From: an uncultured Clostridia bacterium
GTDB lineage: Bacteria > Bacillota > Clostridia > Oscillospirales > Ruminococcaceae
Reading direction: 5' to 3'
Length of the DNA: 23,939 nt
NCBI GenBank assembly: GCA_947176675.1
Contig: CAMWRN010000007.1
Location: 1 to 23,939 of the forward strand
Made by a program: the position numbers and the translations under genes. This document shows, in pieces, positions 6,923-14,329 of this stretch (positions within the stretch are counted from its first letter, which is position 1; each line of letters begins with the position of its first letter). The notes beneath the pieces were generated by a model. It was given only the letters and a program-made list of their open reading frames with translations. It was not told where the DNA came from and did no database searches.

Positions 6923-7156
6923 GTGTCTATAAAATATAAAATTGATGTATTGTCGGAACTTAAAGCGGCAGGATATTCAACATATAAACTCCGAAAGGAA
7001 AAAATACTTGGAGAACGAACCATTCAGCTTTTAAGAGAGGGCAAACTTATAGCTTTGGAAAGCATTGATATTCTTTGCAAGCTGCTTAAATGTCAGCCGG
7101 GAGATATTATTGAGTACATTGAACCCGCTCCCGACGGAGCAGAACAGGAGGAATAA
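6923..7156 (+). CDS. small XRE/Cro-type regulator, 77 aa
   Basis: Single-domain helix-turn-helix of the short Cro/YozG-like group: 'LSELKAAGYSTYKLRKEKIL' then GERTIQLLREGK and the typical ending 'LCKLLKCQPGDIIEYI'. The start is GTG 6923 with GGAGG at 6911-6915. The gene lies between the divergent HIRAN gene and the Abi module. It probably represses its own promoter, where TGTACA sites flank the -35. Whether it also controls the Abi unit downstream is unknown; about 70 bases separate its stop from that unit's -10. Confidence 0.8.
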   Translation: MSIKYKIDVLSELKAAGYSTYKLRKEKILGERTIQLLREGKLIALESIDILCKLLKCQPGDIIEYIEPAPDGAEQEE

Positions 7157-7181
7157 TATACACAATGTACAATTTGTGCAA

Positions 7182-7234
7182 GTTTAACTTTGTGCAGTTT
7201 GACGCTGGTATTTGGTCGTAAAATTGTGTATAAT
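7182..7234 (+). promoter_or_regulatory. conserved promoter region of the Abi-associated RNA
   Basis: The block TTAACTTTGTGCAGTTTG ending near 7201, then TAAAATTGTGTATAAT with the -10 at 7229-7234, is repeated with few changes before the second RNA (15770-15820). No consensus -35 lies at 17 bases, so the conserved upstream block may serve in its place. Confidence 0.5.
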
Positions 7235-7240
7235 ATAATT

Positions 7241-7303
7241 AATAGGACCCCCCGCACCTCTCCCGTTTCGGCGGTGAAGTGTCCCAGTGGGGGACGTTTT
7301 TTT
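7241..7303 (+). ncRNA. predicted RNA antitoxin of the Abi_2/AbiF unit
   Basis: Between the TATAAT box and the Abi start lies a compact GC-rich sequence ending in seven T (7297-7303). CCCCCGC near 7250-7256 can pair with GTGGGGG (about 7287-7293). Inside, CACC and GGTG flank CCG-TTT-CGG. The paralogous RNA at 15827-15880 has the same layout (ACCCGAC/GTCGGGT outside, ACGC/GCGT inside, CCTCT in the internal loop), so the pairing is supported by covariation of two copies. From memory, AbiF-type HEPN proteins have been reported with an upstream noncoding RNA acting as antitoxin; assignment here is by position and structure. Confidence 0.6.
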
Positions 7304-7316
7304 ACAGAGGTGTTTT

Positions 7317-8192
7317 ATGGAAGTCAAAAGACCTACAAGCATTGAGGAGCAAATAGACAAGATAGCCGAACGCGGGTGTGATATAGGCAACCGTGAGTTT
7401 GCGCGTAAGGTTTTAAGCGAGATAAATTATTATCGGCTTACAGCCTATTTCCTGCCGTTTAAGACCGAAAACGATATGTACATAGATGGAGCAAACCTTG
7501 AAACGGTGTATAATATCCACGAATTTGACTGTGAACTGCGTCGGCTTTGCTTTTCAGTACTGGAAAAGATAGAAATTATGCTTAGAGTAAAGATTTCATA
7601 TTACCATGCACAAAAATACGGTGCGCTCGGATATTTATGCAATGATAATTTTAACAAATATCATAATGCTGAAAAATTTGCCGAACACATAAAACGAACG
7701 ATAAAAAACAACGAAAATCAGCCTTTTGTGAAACACCATATTGAAAAATATGACGGCAACTTCCCTATATGGGTTATTATAGAACTGTTTACTTTCGGCG
7801 AGGTTTCCCGCTTTTATTCGGATATGAAAACGGCGGATAAAAAGGAAATTTCCAAACAAATATGCGGTTCTACTCATACTAATGCCAAGTCATGGTTGGT
7901 ATGTCTTACCGATTTCAGAAATTATTGTGCGCATTCGTCAAGGCTTTATTATACGGTATTCACTTCAAAGCCCGTTACTCCTAACGAAATGGAATATACA
8001 TTGCAAAAACGTGTTTTTGATTATATTATGCTGCTTAAATTCTTTTACCCGGATAAGGATAAATGGCAGGACGATTTTTTTAAACCGCTAAAAAGTCTTT
8101 TAAAGAAATATGAAAAACACATCAGCCTTTGGCATATGGGCTTCCCCGAAAACTGGGAGGAGCTTTTAAGCCAGCCGCCTAAAAGCTTATAA
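7317..8192 (+). CDS. Abi_2/AbiF-family HEPN abortive-infection protein
   Basis: A 291-aa protein typical of Abi_2: N-terminal 'PTSIEEQIDKIAERGCDIG', then ARKVLSEINYYRLTAYFLPF, a middle helix CELRRLCFSVLEKIEIMLR, and late FRNYCAHSSRLYY. R201-x4-H206 is the HEPN RNase motif, so it probably cleaves RNA and arrests the cell or blocks phage. I chose ATG 7317 because AGAGGTG precedes it and the family N-terminus starts here; a longer start at 7287 would run through the RNA terminator. The gene begins 14 bases after that terminator, so a little readthrough could supply toxin mRNA. The terminator at 8213-8241 ends the unit. It appears intact and is the only defence-type toxin of its class in the window. 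Confidence 0.88.
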   Translation: MEVKRPTSIEEQIDKIAERGCDIGNREFARKVLSEINYYRLTAYFLPFKTENDMYIDGANLETVYNIHEFDCELRRLCFSVLEKIEIMLRVKISYYHAQKYGALGYLCNDNFNKYHNAEKFAEHIKRTIKNNENQPFVKHHIEKYDGNFPIWVIIELFTFGEVSRFYSDMKTADKKEISKQICGSTHTNAKSWLVCLTDFRNYCAHSSRLYYTVFTSKPVTPNEMEYTLQKRVFDYIMLLKFFYPDKDKWQDDFFKPLKSLLKKYEKHISLWHMGFPENWEELLSQPPKSL

Positions 8193-8212
8193 TAATTAAC
8201 GAGTATTGCATA

Positions 8213-8241
8213 ATGGGAGCGGGTTCACCTGCTCCCATTTT
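8213..8241 (+). terminator. terminator after the Abi gene
   Basis: ATGGGAGCGGGT (8213-8224) pairs with ACCTGCTCCCAT (8227-8238) with one G-U pair, followed by TTTT. The right arm contains a GAGCAGGT octamer. The terminator at 15709-15737 uses the same sequence. Confidence 0.8.
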
Positions 8242-8259
8242 CGGTATAAAAACACAGCG

Positions 8260-8295
8260 CCCTCTAAGAACGACTACAAAGCCGTTTTTAGAGGG
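8260..8295. repeat. structured repeat R, copy 1
   Basis: CCCTCTAA (8260-8267) pairs with TTAGAGGG (8288-8295), with inner AACG/CGTT. Copy 2 at 15925-15960 differs by about one base. Both lie just after an Abi-type RNA locus and just before a related noncoding block that ends in an oriT-like site. Confidence 0.6.
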
Positions 8296-8326
8296 TTTAT
8301 GTTTTATGCGGAGATTTCATTATAAA

Positions 8327-8467
8327 ATAGCTTTCGTCGATTGTGGAGCGTTCTGATAGCCTTACAGCGCGAATAAGGATTGAAGATAGAAAGTAGACCT
8401 GTTTTTCTACGCTTGCTATCCTCCAAGCACTTCCAACTTGCCAATCACGGAGCAGGTTATACAGAAC
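8327..8467. repeat. noncoding repeated block next to oriT, copy 1
   Basis: This stretch shares several runs with about 16000-16274, for example GTTCTGATAGCCTTACA and GAAAGTAGACCT followed by TTTTCTACGCTTGC, and partly with 17190-17230. GTAGA and TCTAC form a small hairpin. A 64-residue ORF on the minus strand is not conserved in copy 2, so I treat the block as noncoding. Confidence 0.5.
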
Positions 8468-8519
8468 ACTTTCCCCCGAAAGTTCTAACACACTATGACT
8501 ATTTCTGCTGTAAATAGTC
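8468..8519 (-). other. MobV-like oriT candidate, copy 1
   Basis: On the minus strand a hairpin (GACTATTT / AAATAGTC, 8497-8519) is followed by TAGTGTGTTA (8486-8495) and a second small hairpin (ACTTTC / GAAAGT). A hairpin followed by TAGTGTG/TTA is the nick-site layout of pMV158-type (MobV) origins of transfer. The sequence is repeated almost exactly at 16275-16326. No relaxase gene is in the window, so use would need one in trans. Confidence 0.55.
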
Positions 8520-8755
8520 TGTGTGGCAGGCTTTCCTCCTGCACTCCCTTTATATGATTTTGTTCACAATGGTGAAAGTAAACGTATACTTTCTATGGCT
8601 TGCGAGCCTATGAAAAAACATTTTATCGGCGAAGCCGCACGATTTACTTGGGCTTTGCTCTAAGTAACGCCATAGTACTTATGACATTCCGCAAACTCCA
8701 TATCATAAGTACAGGCGGCAGCAGTTCCCCTGCACCCCTTTGACCTGCTCTGAAA
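8520..8755. other. gene-free stretch with an inverted repeat
   Basis: No ORF with a plausible start or family was found. GTACTTATGA (8675-8684) and TCATAAGTAC (8703-8712) form a perfect 10-bp inverted repeat around 18 bases. One GAGCAGGT octamer lies at 8743-8750 in reverse. The stretch may belong to the transfer region beside oriT. Confidence 0.4.
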
Positions 8756-8775
8756 TTGACAACAACTGTTGTCAA
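8756..8775. repeat. TTGACAACA palindrome, possible integrase arm sites
   Basis: TTGACAACA (8756-8764) and TGTTGTCAA (8767-8775) form a perfect palindrome. The same nonamer occurs twice as direct repeats at 12232-12240 and 12243-12251, beside the other att-like repeat. Repeated short sites beside an attachment core are typical arm sites of tyrosine integrases. Confidence 0.5.
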
Positions 8776-8890
8776 AAGTTACGTTTTATGGTGAAAAATT
8801 ATGAAAAGTTACAAAAACACAATAGCCTCAAATGGCTTAAATACGTAGGTTTACGGCACGATACAAAAAGTTACAAAATTTATTATAAGA

Positions 8891-8937
8891 GACTCCGACT
8901 CTGAAGGTCGCAGGTTCGACTCCTGTCAGGCGCGCCA
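8891..8937 (+). tRNA. 3' fragment of tRNA-Arg(CCG), attachment-site scar
   Basis: From the anticodon loop CTCCGAC (anticodon CCG at 8895-8897, U33 before it) through the T arm (GCAGG-TTCGACT-CCTGT) to the encoded CCA end (8935-8937) the sequence is tRNA. The 5' half is missing: 5' of 8891 the expected anticodon stem TCAGA is replaced by unrelated bases. This is the usual trace of integration into a tRNA 3' half. An intact copy should lie at the other end of the element, outside the window. Confidence 0.8.
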
Positions 8938-8955
8938 CGTATTTAAGCCGTTTGA
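8929..8955. repeat. 27-bp direct repeat, left copy (att-like)
   Basis: Begins GGCGCGCCACGT (tRNA acceptor end and CCA) and runs to GCCGTTTGA. The right copy is at 12164-12190 with one mismatch. Between the copies lie the two recombinase pseudogenes. The downstream hairpin AAGCCGT / ACGGCTT with a T-rich tail (to about 8980) looks like the tRNA terminator. Confidence 0.65.
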
Positions 8956-9036
8956 TGGTTCTCAGACGGCTTATTATTTTGCCCTCAAATACGAATTTGT
9001 GCGCTGTTTGTGCGCCATTAAAAAAATATTACCCTG

Positions 9037-10097
9037 TTATCCTTGCTTTTTTCTTAGTATCACATCTGCAATACATTCCGCCGATCTCTTGTCGGCCTCC
9101 TTGATGATATGGGAATACAGATCGCTTGTCGTGCTTGCCTTTGAATGCCCTAACCTGCTCGAAATGCTTATACCGTCAACACCGTTAAAATATAAAATAC
9201 TTGCCATTGTGTGACGGAAAGCGTGGGGGTTAATGTGCGGCAAGCTGTTCCGCTTTGAGAAGTCGGCGCACCACTTTGTGATACTGTCGGGACGCATGGG
9301 ATAGCCTATCTTGTTCCCCTGCTCTTGAAAGAAAAGGTATTCCGCGCGTTCGTTTTTGGAATTGCCGTTCTTATCGGATATAGTCACAAAATTGTTCCAA
9401 GCTGCACCGCATTTCAGGCGATAGCTTACCCAATACGCACGATATTCCCGCAAAAGGTTCATTGTTTCCGCAGGAAGTGTTATATAACGGTCTGATTGCT
9501 CTGTTTTGGGCGTATCCTCATAAATTCCTATGTATGTACGGTTCAGCAGGGTAACGTTTATGTGTATGCGGCTATTATCCCAATCCACAGCAGACCATTT
9601 AAGCCCCGCTATTTCGCCCCGCCTCGCGCCTGTTATCAAGAGCAGGTGTACAATAGTTTTCCACCAGCCTTTTTGCCGTACTCCCTTAATCCCTTTGCGG
9701 AAAGCTGTTCATAGAGTGTGTTAAGGTGTTGGGGACGTATTTCGCATAGCTTCAAGTGTCCTATACCTGCATTGACCCGCTCCAGTTGCGCCTTATACCA
9801 GCATATGACAGAATGTTTGACACCTGCTCTCTCTTTCAGCGAAACGACATAGGCGGCATATTCCGCAAAAGTCTGACGGTTATCGAGGCTATAACCCTGT
9901 CTGCACTGTTCCTCAAATTGCACCGCCTGACGGTTCAGCTCCTTTTCAATTTGCCTTGCGGTCATATTGGGAGCAGGTTTATAACTCATTGTATAGGGCT
10001 TAAGGCGTTTACCCGCTCCGTCATAGCCGTGATATACCCGTATCGTGTAGGAGGTTATAACGCCGTCTTTATTTTTTCGGGGGGTTATGTTGGCCAT
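9037..10097 (-). pseudogene. tyrosine integrase with an internal deletion
   Basis: The N-terminal part (from ATG 10097, MANITPRKNKDGVITS) has an arm-binding domain and a core-binding domain (TFAEYAAYVVSLKERAGVKH; CEIRPQHLNTLYEQLSAKG). It stops at TGA near 9636. The C-terminal part, in another frame, has the catalytic domain: TGARRGEIAGLKW (Arg I), NPHAFRHTMAS (HxxR), LGHSKAST and DLYSH (nucleophile Tyr). The end of the core-binding region and the start of the catalytic domain are missing, about 100 residues or more judged from related integrases I know. The junction is at TACACCTGCTCTTG, where the GAGCAGGT octamer lies. It faces the tRNA-Arg fragment 100 bases away, the usual place for int, and should be inactive. 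Confidence 0.85.
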
Positions 10098-10440
10098 TGT
10101 CCTGCACCTGCTCTCTTTGGTCAAAATAGTTTAAAAGCTTTTCGGTATATTTATTAAGTCTGTATCTTTCAAAGTCTATATCTTTTTCAATTTCTTGTAA
10201 TTTAAATAAATCAGTTAGTTTCATATCTATAGTTCTTTTGATCCCTTGTGACTTTTCATTTTTATGATTTATTTCAAAAAATCCATTAGTACACATATCT
10301 TCATAAAGAAGTACATATTTTTGGCTGTAATATTTAACTAACAAAAAATGATAAATGATTTCATGTATATGTTGTTCACTTATTAATCAGCTTAAAGTCT
10401 TAATAAGTTCTGTAACATATTCATTTTCTTCTAAATTCAT
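10069..10440 (-). pseudogene. AT-rich broken ORF before the integrase
   Basis: A reading frame begins MNLEENEYVTELIKTLS, meets TGA at 10387-10389, and continues LISEQHIHEIIYHFLLVKYY then CTNGFFEINHKNEK to 10069, its end overlapping the integrase start. I do not recognise the family. The sequence is clearly more AT-rich than its neighbours (about 10125-10480), which suggests a different origin. The frame stays open upstream to about 10480, where the serine recombinase remnant begins on the other strand, so this piece was probably cut there. Confidence 0.35.
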
Positions 10441-10471
10441 AGCTTCAGGTTGATTAGTTGAATCAAATGCT

Positions 10472-12181
10472 AGGTTTGGGCTGACTGTTGTTGATGTTCT
10501 TGAGGATAGGGGAACAGGTACCAATTTAGACCGTCCGCAGTTTTGCGAGCTTCAGCAAAGAGCCAAAAAGCAGGATTTCAGATATATTCTTGTCTGGAGA
10601 TATGACCGTTTCAGCCGTTCCCAGCAGGATACCTATGCCGCTATCGGTTATTTTGGAAAGTATGGAATAAATATCGTTCCTATAAAAGAGCAATCGTCCT
10701 TAGAGCAGACTTTGGAAGAAAAGCTTCTGGCCAGCTTGTACATAGCAATGGCGGAGTATTATTCTGCAGAGCTGTCGGTCAAGGTGTGCCGAAATATGTA
10801 TGAGCTGGCAAAGAACGGTATATATTTCGGCGGATCTGCGCCGTTGGGTTACAAGGCTGTAAATAAGGAGCTTGTGGTAGACGAGCTTACTGCACATATT
10901 GTTCAAGAGGCTTTTCAGATGTATGCCGATGGGCATTCTATTCGTGAAATTTGTGATGCTTTTAATGAAAAGGGTTATAAAACTTCTACGGGGAATGACT
11001 TTACCTTAAACAGCTTCAGAGGTATGTTGTCAAATGAGCGTTATATGGGTGTGTACAGCTATACTGCTACCGATCCAAACGGCGATGAGGTTAAATTTAG
11101 GTTTGAGCATAAAATCCCTGCTTTAGTTTCCGAAGATCTTTTTGGAAGGGTGCAGGAAAAGCTTCGGCAAACAAGTAAAGGACCTGGAACAGGCAAAGCT
11201 AAAGTGCCATACTTACTTAAAGAAAAAATCTTCTGTGGCCTTTGCGGTAAATCTTTGAAATCGGATTCCAATAAGAAAAAGAACGGTGATGTTTATCGCT
11301 ACTATAATTGCCGAAAGAATCGGCCAGGGAGCACTTGCAAGAGAAAGACGTTGCCGAAAGATGTTATAGAGCTTAATGTAGCTGGAAGAGTGCTTGAGAT
11401 GCTGAACGACCCTGACTATGTCGCTCTTGTGTATGATGTCTTGCAAAAGAAGTTTGAGGGCGGTTCCAAAAGTAAGAAAATATCAGCAATGAAAGCAAAA
11501 ATCAAGGAGCTGGAGCGTTCTATCAGAACCACTACGGAAAAGCTTATTAAGCATGATATGGGTGAGATAGATATTTCGGTATATGTAAGAAAAGCCTATG
11601 AGGCAGCAATAGACGAGGATTCTATCAAGGTTGAAAATCTGAAAGCTGCTATTGAGCGGGAGGAAGTTCTTAATCAACCCAGGGCTATTACCCAATATGA
11701 TGTTGAAGATTGGCTTTCGGAACTTCGTACTTACAATTTGCATTCTTTTGAGGATAGACAGCATCTTATAAGCACCTATGTTAAACAGGTCATTGTATAC
11801 GAGGACTCCATGGAAGTCATTTTAAATACACCTGGAGATATTTCAGAGTTAGAGAACGCCGAATTGACTATCGCCTGTGCAAAAACCTATATGGATTTCA
11901 AAAATGAAAATACTGAGGTTACCCTTCCAAACGATCTGGAAATGACAGAAGCGGAAGCAGAAACTGCTATCTCTAATCTTATAGCTTCTGATAACGACGA
12001 TGATGATCCTGACCCTGATGATCCAAACGGCGGAGGCTCGGGAACGCCTAATTCTGGGGGAGGTTCTTCTACGGGCAAAAAATCTACACGTCCCTATAAT
12101 AAAAAGAAATCCGATACAGCGAAAAATTCAGAGGACTTAAAAGGTTCTACTTTGGCGCGAGGTGGCGCACCACGTATTTAA
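10472..12181 (+). pseudogene. large serine recombinase lacking its catalytic N-terminus
   Basis: The frame opens after a stop at 10451 and reads RFGLTVVDVLEDRGTGTNLD and RPQFCELQQRAKK, followed by VWRYDRFSRS, KYGINIVPIKE and MAEYYSAELSVKV: the resolvase domain from about residue 35 onward. The first segment with the catalytic serine (Y-x-R-x-S) is gone. Then come the Recombinase domain (LGYKAVNKELVVDEL; GMLSNERYMGVY), a zinc ribbon (C-x2-C ... C ... C, IFCGLCGK to GSTCKRK), a coiled coil, and a long acidic Gly/Ser tail (DDDDPDPDDPNGGGSG). The last codons run into the right copy of the 27-bp att-like repeat, which supplies the stop. A TTG at 10712 opens a 489-residue product, which would be inactive. 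Confidence 0.85.
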
Positions 12182-12190
12182 GCCGTTTGA
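12164..12190. repeat. 27-bp direct repeat, right copy (att-like)
   Basis: GGCGCACCACGTATTTAAG followed by CCGTTTGA, one mismatch to 8929-8955. It is followed by a related hairpin (AGCCGT / ACGGCT). It marks a second attachment junction at the end of the serine recombinase gene. Confidence 0.65.
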
Positions 12191-12231
12191 AGCAATTCGG
12201 ACGGCTGTTTATTTTGTTCGATTTCCTCAAA

Positions 12232-12310
12232 TTGACAACAGATTGACAACAGCTTCGAGAAAAATATAAAAAATCAAGGCTCTTTTCCAAACTCGGGAAA
12301 GGGCCTTTAA
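12232..12310. repeat. direct TTGACAACA repeats and a terminator-like hairpin
   Basis: TTGACAACA at 12232-12240 and 12243-12251, spaced 11 bases. AAGGCTCTTTTCC and GGGAAAGGGCCTT (about 12274-12306) then form an imperfect hairpin followed by a T-rich tail, a likely terminator. Confidence 0.5.
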
Positions 12311-12348
12311 TTATTATCCAACATCTTCTTTTTTATCCTCCCTGCGTG

Positions 12349-12821
12349 GAGCAGGTTTGTATCGTTCATCAGATAAGAAATTCCTGCAAATTTGTGCCGT
12401 ATAAGGACAGAAAAGCAATGTGTGCCGATTTAAAGAAAATTTACGGTGCGGTGAACCTTGACGACGCTGATATACGCAAACTGAACAAGTTCAGTTGGAA
12501 GAATTTCGTGAAAAGTGGGATAAGCGTTACCCGAATATATTAAAATCCTGGGATAAAAACTGGGCGGAATTGACTGCATTTTTTGAATTTCCCGAAGAGA
12601 TCAGGAGAATAATATATACAACAAACACTGTGGAAGCGTATCATAGAATGGTACGGAAATTCACAAAGTCAAAAGCGATTTTCCCCACTGACGATTCTAT
12701 ACGCAAGGTAGTTTATATGAGCGTCTGCGAAATATCAAAAAAGTGGACAATGCCTGTCCGTGATTGGGGACTTGCGTATGCGCAGTTTGTGATTTTCTTT
12801 GAGGAACGTTTTGCAGCCTGA
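12349..12821 (+). pseudogene. IS256-family transposase, 5' truncated and frameshifted
   Basis: The first piece reads EQVCIVHQIRNSCKFVPYKD, the second (other frame from about 12482) reads EEFREKWDKRYP, IYTTNTVEAYHRMVRKFTKS and WTMPVRDWGLAYAQFVIFFE. This is the C-terminal third of a Mutator/IS256 transposase, including the last catalytic Glu (NTVEAYHR). Most of the DDE core is absent, and a one-base frameshift separates the two pieces near ACTGAACAAGTTCAG. The truncation point coincides with a GAGCAGGT octamer at 12349-12356. Confidence 0.88.
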
Positions 12822-13034
12822 CAGCTGTTGGGGCTCTGCCCCAAACCCCGAGGTTTACCCGCTTGGAGATATCCGATGAAGAGAAAAACAGCGGCATTTC
12901 GTACCGCTGCTCTTCACCGTATTTTCTCGCAGTCTGCGTTGGTCGCTCCTCAGCGTTGCCTCATTTTGATTGCATTTTTAGTCTTGGCATTTTTTCTTAG
13001 AAAATGCATCTACACAGTTTATAATTCAGAACCT
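12349..13034 (+). mobile_element. IS256-family element, right part
   Basis: After the transposase stop come about 180 bases without a gene, including a GGGGC/GCCCC hairpin near 12830. The end ATCTACACAGTTTATAATTC followed by AGAACC (about 13008-13034) looks like an IS256-type terminal inverted repeat. The left end is missing. Confidence 0.65.
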
Positions 13035-13109
13035 ATTTAATTACATAAAAAGCAAGCGAGTCAGCCGTACTTTTATATGGCAAACCCGCTCGTTTAATAT
13101 TTTTTCGTA

Positions 13110-13478
13110 TTATCCCAACCTAACAAGGTCTCGGGGGATTTCAAGTGTTGAGGGCAAGCCACGCCTTGCGGGAGTATACTTTATCCGCTTGTCGCCCTGC
13201 TGTATTATCTCACGCCACACGCCGCAGCTTGTATGTCCGCCGCTTAACGTGCAGTAGAGGGTATACAAAGCATACGCCCTGACCGTCACCGTATCGTCGT
13301 TATAGAAGCCTATAACTTTGCTTGATTTATTGTCGGTATTGTTTGGCTCTGCGATCGCAATATAATGTACGTCCCCATAAATCACGCTTTCGGCAGCGTT
13401 TTCTAAGGCTTTCAGGGTTTCGCCGAAAACTATCTGTTTTTGCGCTCCTAAAGCGTGGGAGATTGATATTTTATTCAT
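13110..13478 (-). CDS. unknown protein B, copy 2 (122 aa)
   Basis: Paralogue of 5193-5576, differing at only a few positions over 120 residues (start MNKISISHALGAQKQ). It ends IPRDLVRLG, shorter than copy 1. Here the gene directly before it is not A but the tandem-XRE regulator, whose stop is adjacent to this start (TAAATG). Most nucleotide differences seem to leave the protein unchanged, suggesting the protein was kept under selection in at least one copy. Function unknown. Confidence 0.72.
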   Translation of the reverse strand: MNKISISHALGAQKQIVFGETLKALENAAESVIYGDVHYIAIAEPNNTDNKSSKVIGFYNDDTVTVRAYALYTLYCTLSGGHTSCGVWREIIQQGDKRIKYTPARRGLPSTLEIPRDLVRLG

Positions 13479-14003
13479 TTAAGCAGCTCCTTTCTGTCGA
13501 CGATTATGCGTCACAGCATTTGATGTACCAATAAAATCAATATTCAGTGCACCACATAGCTGTAAAATTGTTGAAAGTGCGGGTCTTTTAGTTCCTTCTT
13601 CTATTTTATATACACAAGTGTAGTGTTTCCCAATTATTTGGGCGAATTCCTTAACTGAAAGACCACTGCTTTTCCTGTATTTGCGTATCATATCACCAAA
13701 AACCATAGCTTCAAAGTAATATTCTTCGCTTAAGCCTTTCGTAGCAGTATAAGGGACTTCCGACTTATCAACCGTGCTTGTCAATTCTACCATTAAGTCA
13801 ATAAAATCAATGTTCAAAGCAGCAAGGTATTTTATTAAAGTCGAAAAACGATGCCCAAATTTGTTTCCCGCTTCTACGTCACGCACCGCATCAATTGATA
13901 AGTCGGATTTTTCAGCAAATTCCGCTAAGGTGTACCCGCTCGCTTGTCTTGATTTCCGTATCATATTACTGAACGCTTTAGTTTCATAGGCAAATTTATT
14001 CAT
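13479..14003 (-). CDS. tandem XRE helix-turn-helix regulator
   Basis: A 174-aa protein with two XRE domains in a row. Domain 1 is residues about 10-65 (FSNMIRKSRQASGYTLAEFA; DLSIDAVRDVEAGNKF; LAALNIDFIDLM). Domain 2 is about 103-160 (FGDMIRKYRKSSGLSVKEFA; KHYTCVYKIEEGTKRP; LCGALNIDFIG). The domains are related to each other, including the NIDFI ending, so an internal duplication is likely. One chain with two binding domains could occupy both halves of an operator. It starts inside the last codons of gene A copy 2 (8-base overlap) and abuts gene B. The 5.2-kb copy of the A-B unit lacks it. Confidence 0.82.
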   Translation of the reverse strand: MNKFAYETKAFSNMIRKSRQASGYTLAEFAEKSDLSIDAVRDVEAGNKFGHRFSTLIKYLAALNIDFIDLMVELTSTVDKSEVPYTATKGLSEEYYFEAMVFGDMIRKYRKSSGLSVKEFAQIIGKHYTCVYKIEEGTKRPALSTILQLCGALNIDFIGTSNAVTHNRRQKGAA

Positions 14004-14253
14004 TTACAGCTCCCCCCTTATCGTCGGTTATTTCGCAAAGCTGTGTATACAGATTACCGTATGATTTCTCGGCAAGGGAAAGTATATTTCGCTCTGTCAG
14101 AAGCAGACAGTTAAGCGTTAAGCCGTCGTCCGTGCTGCTGTCGGCTACACCGAGATTGTAAATTGTCTTATTAAGCGTTTTGAGCTGGCTTATAAGGCAG
14201 GACAGTTCTGCTGCCTCGTTTGTAATAACGTCATAATTTTTGCTTTTTTCCAT
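13996..14253 (-). CDS. unknown protein A, copy 2 (85 aa)
   Basis: Paralogue of 5576-5827 (MEKSKNYDVITNEAAELSCL; LLLTERNILSLAEKSYGNLY). I chose ATG 14253 because CGGAGG lies seven bases before it; a start at 14289 would run through the small-RNA promoter. It is the first gene of the unit A, XRE, B. The divergent promoter of small RNA 2 starts only 23 bases upstream. Function unknown. Confidence 0.72.
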   Translation of the reverse strand: MEKSKNYDVITNEAAELSCLISQLKTLNKTIYNLGVADSSTDDGLTLNCLLLTERNILSLAEKSYGNLYTQLCEITDDKGGAVNE

Positions 14254-14275
14254 TTTTAAAACCTCCGTAAAATGT

Positions 14276-14329
14276 TTGACATTCCACAAAGGTTATGCTA
14301 TAATGTATTTAGCAAATATCCTTTGTGGA
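14276..14329 (+). promoter_or_regulatory. consensus promoter of small RNA 2 with inverted repeat
   Basis: TTGACA (14276-14281), 17 bases, TATAAT (14299-14304). TCCACAAAGG (14283-14292) and CCTTTGTGGA (14320-14329) are a perfect 10-bp inverted repeat flanking the -10. The architecture matches 6224-6268 although the arm sequence is unrelated. Confidence 0.72.

Larger units (their letters stand above)
8828..8955. repeat. inverted repeat around the tRNA fragment
   Basis: TCAAATGGCTTAAATACGT (8828-8846) is the reverse complement of 8937-8955 with one mismatch. The right arm is the sequence just 3' of the tRNA fragment, so a second, inverted copy of the tRNA downstream region lies about 90 bases away. 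Confidence 0.55.

Noticed and set aside
8297..8491. Minus-strand ORF of 64 residues beside the oriT-like site
   Set aside because: The paralogous block at 16.0-16.3 kb breaks the frame early, and no ribosome-binding site precedes the start. The repeat is more simply noncoding.
12830..13005. A passenger gene in the IS256 remnant
   Set aside because: The open frames there are short and follow a GGGGC/GCCCC hairpin; none has a start signal or known family.
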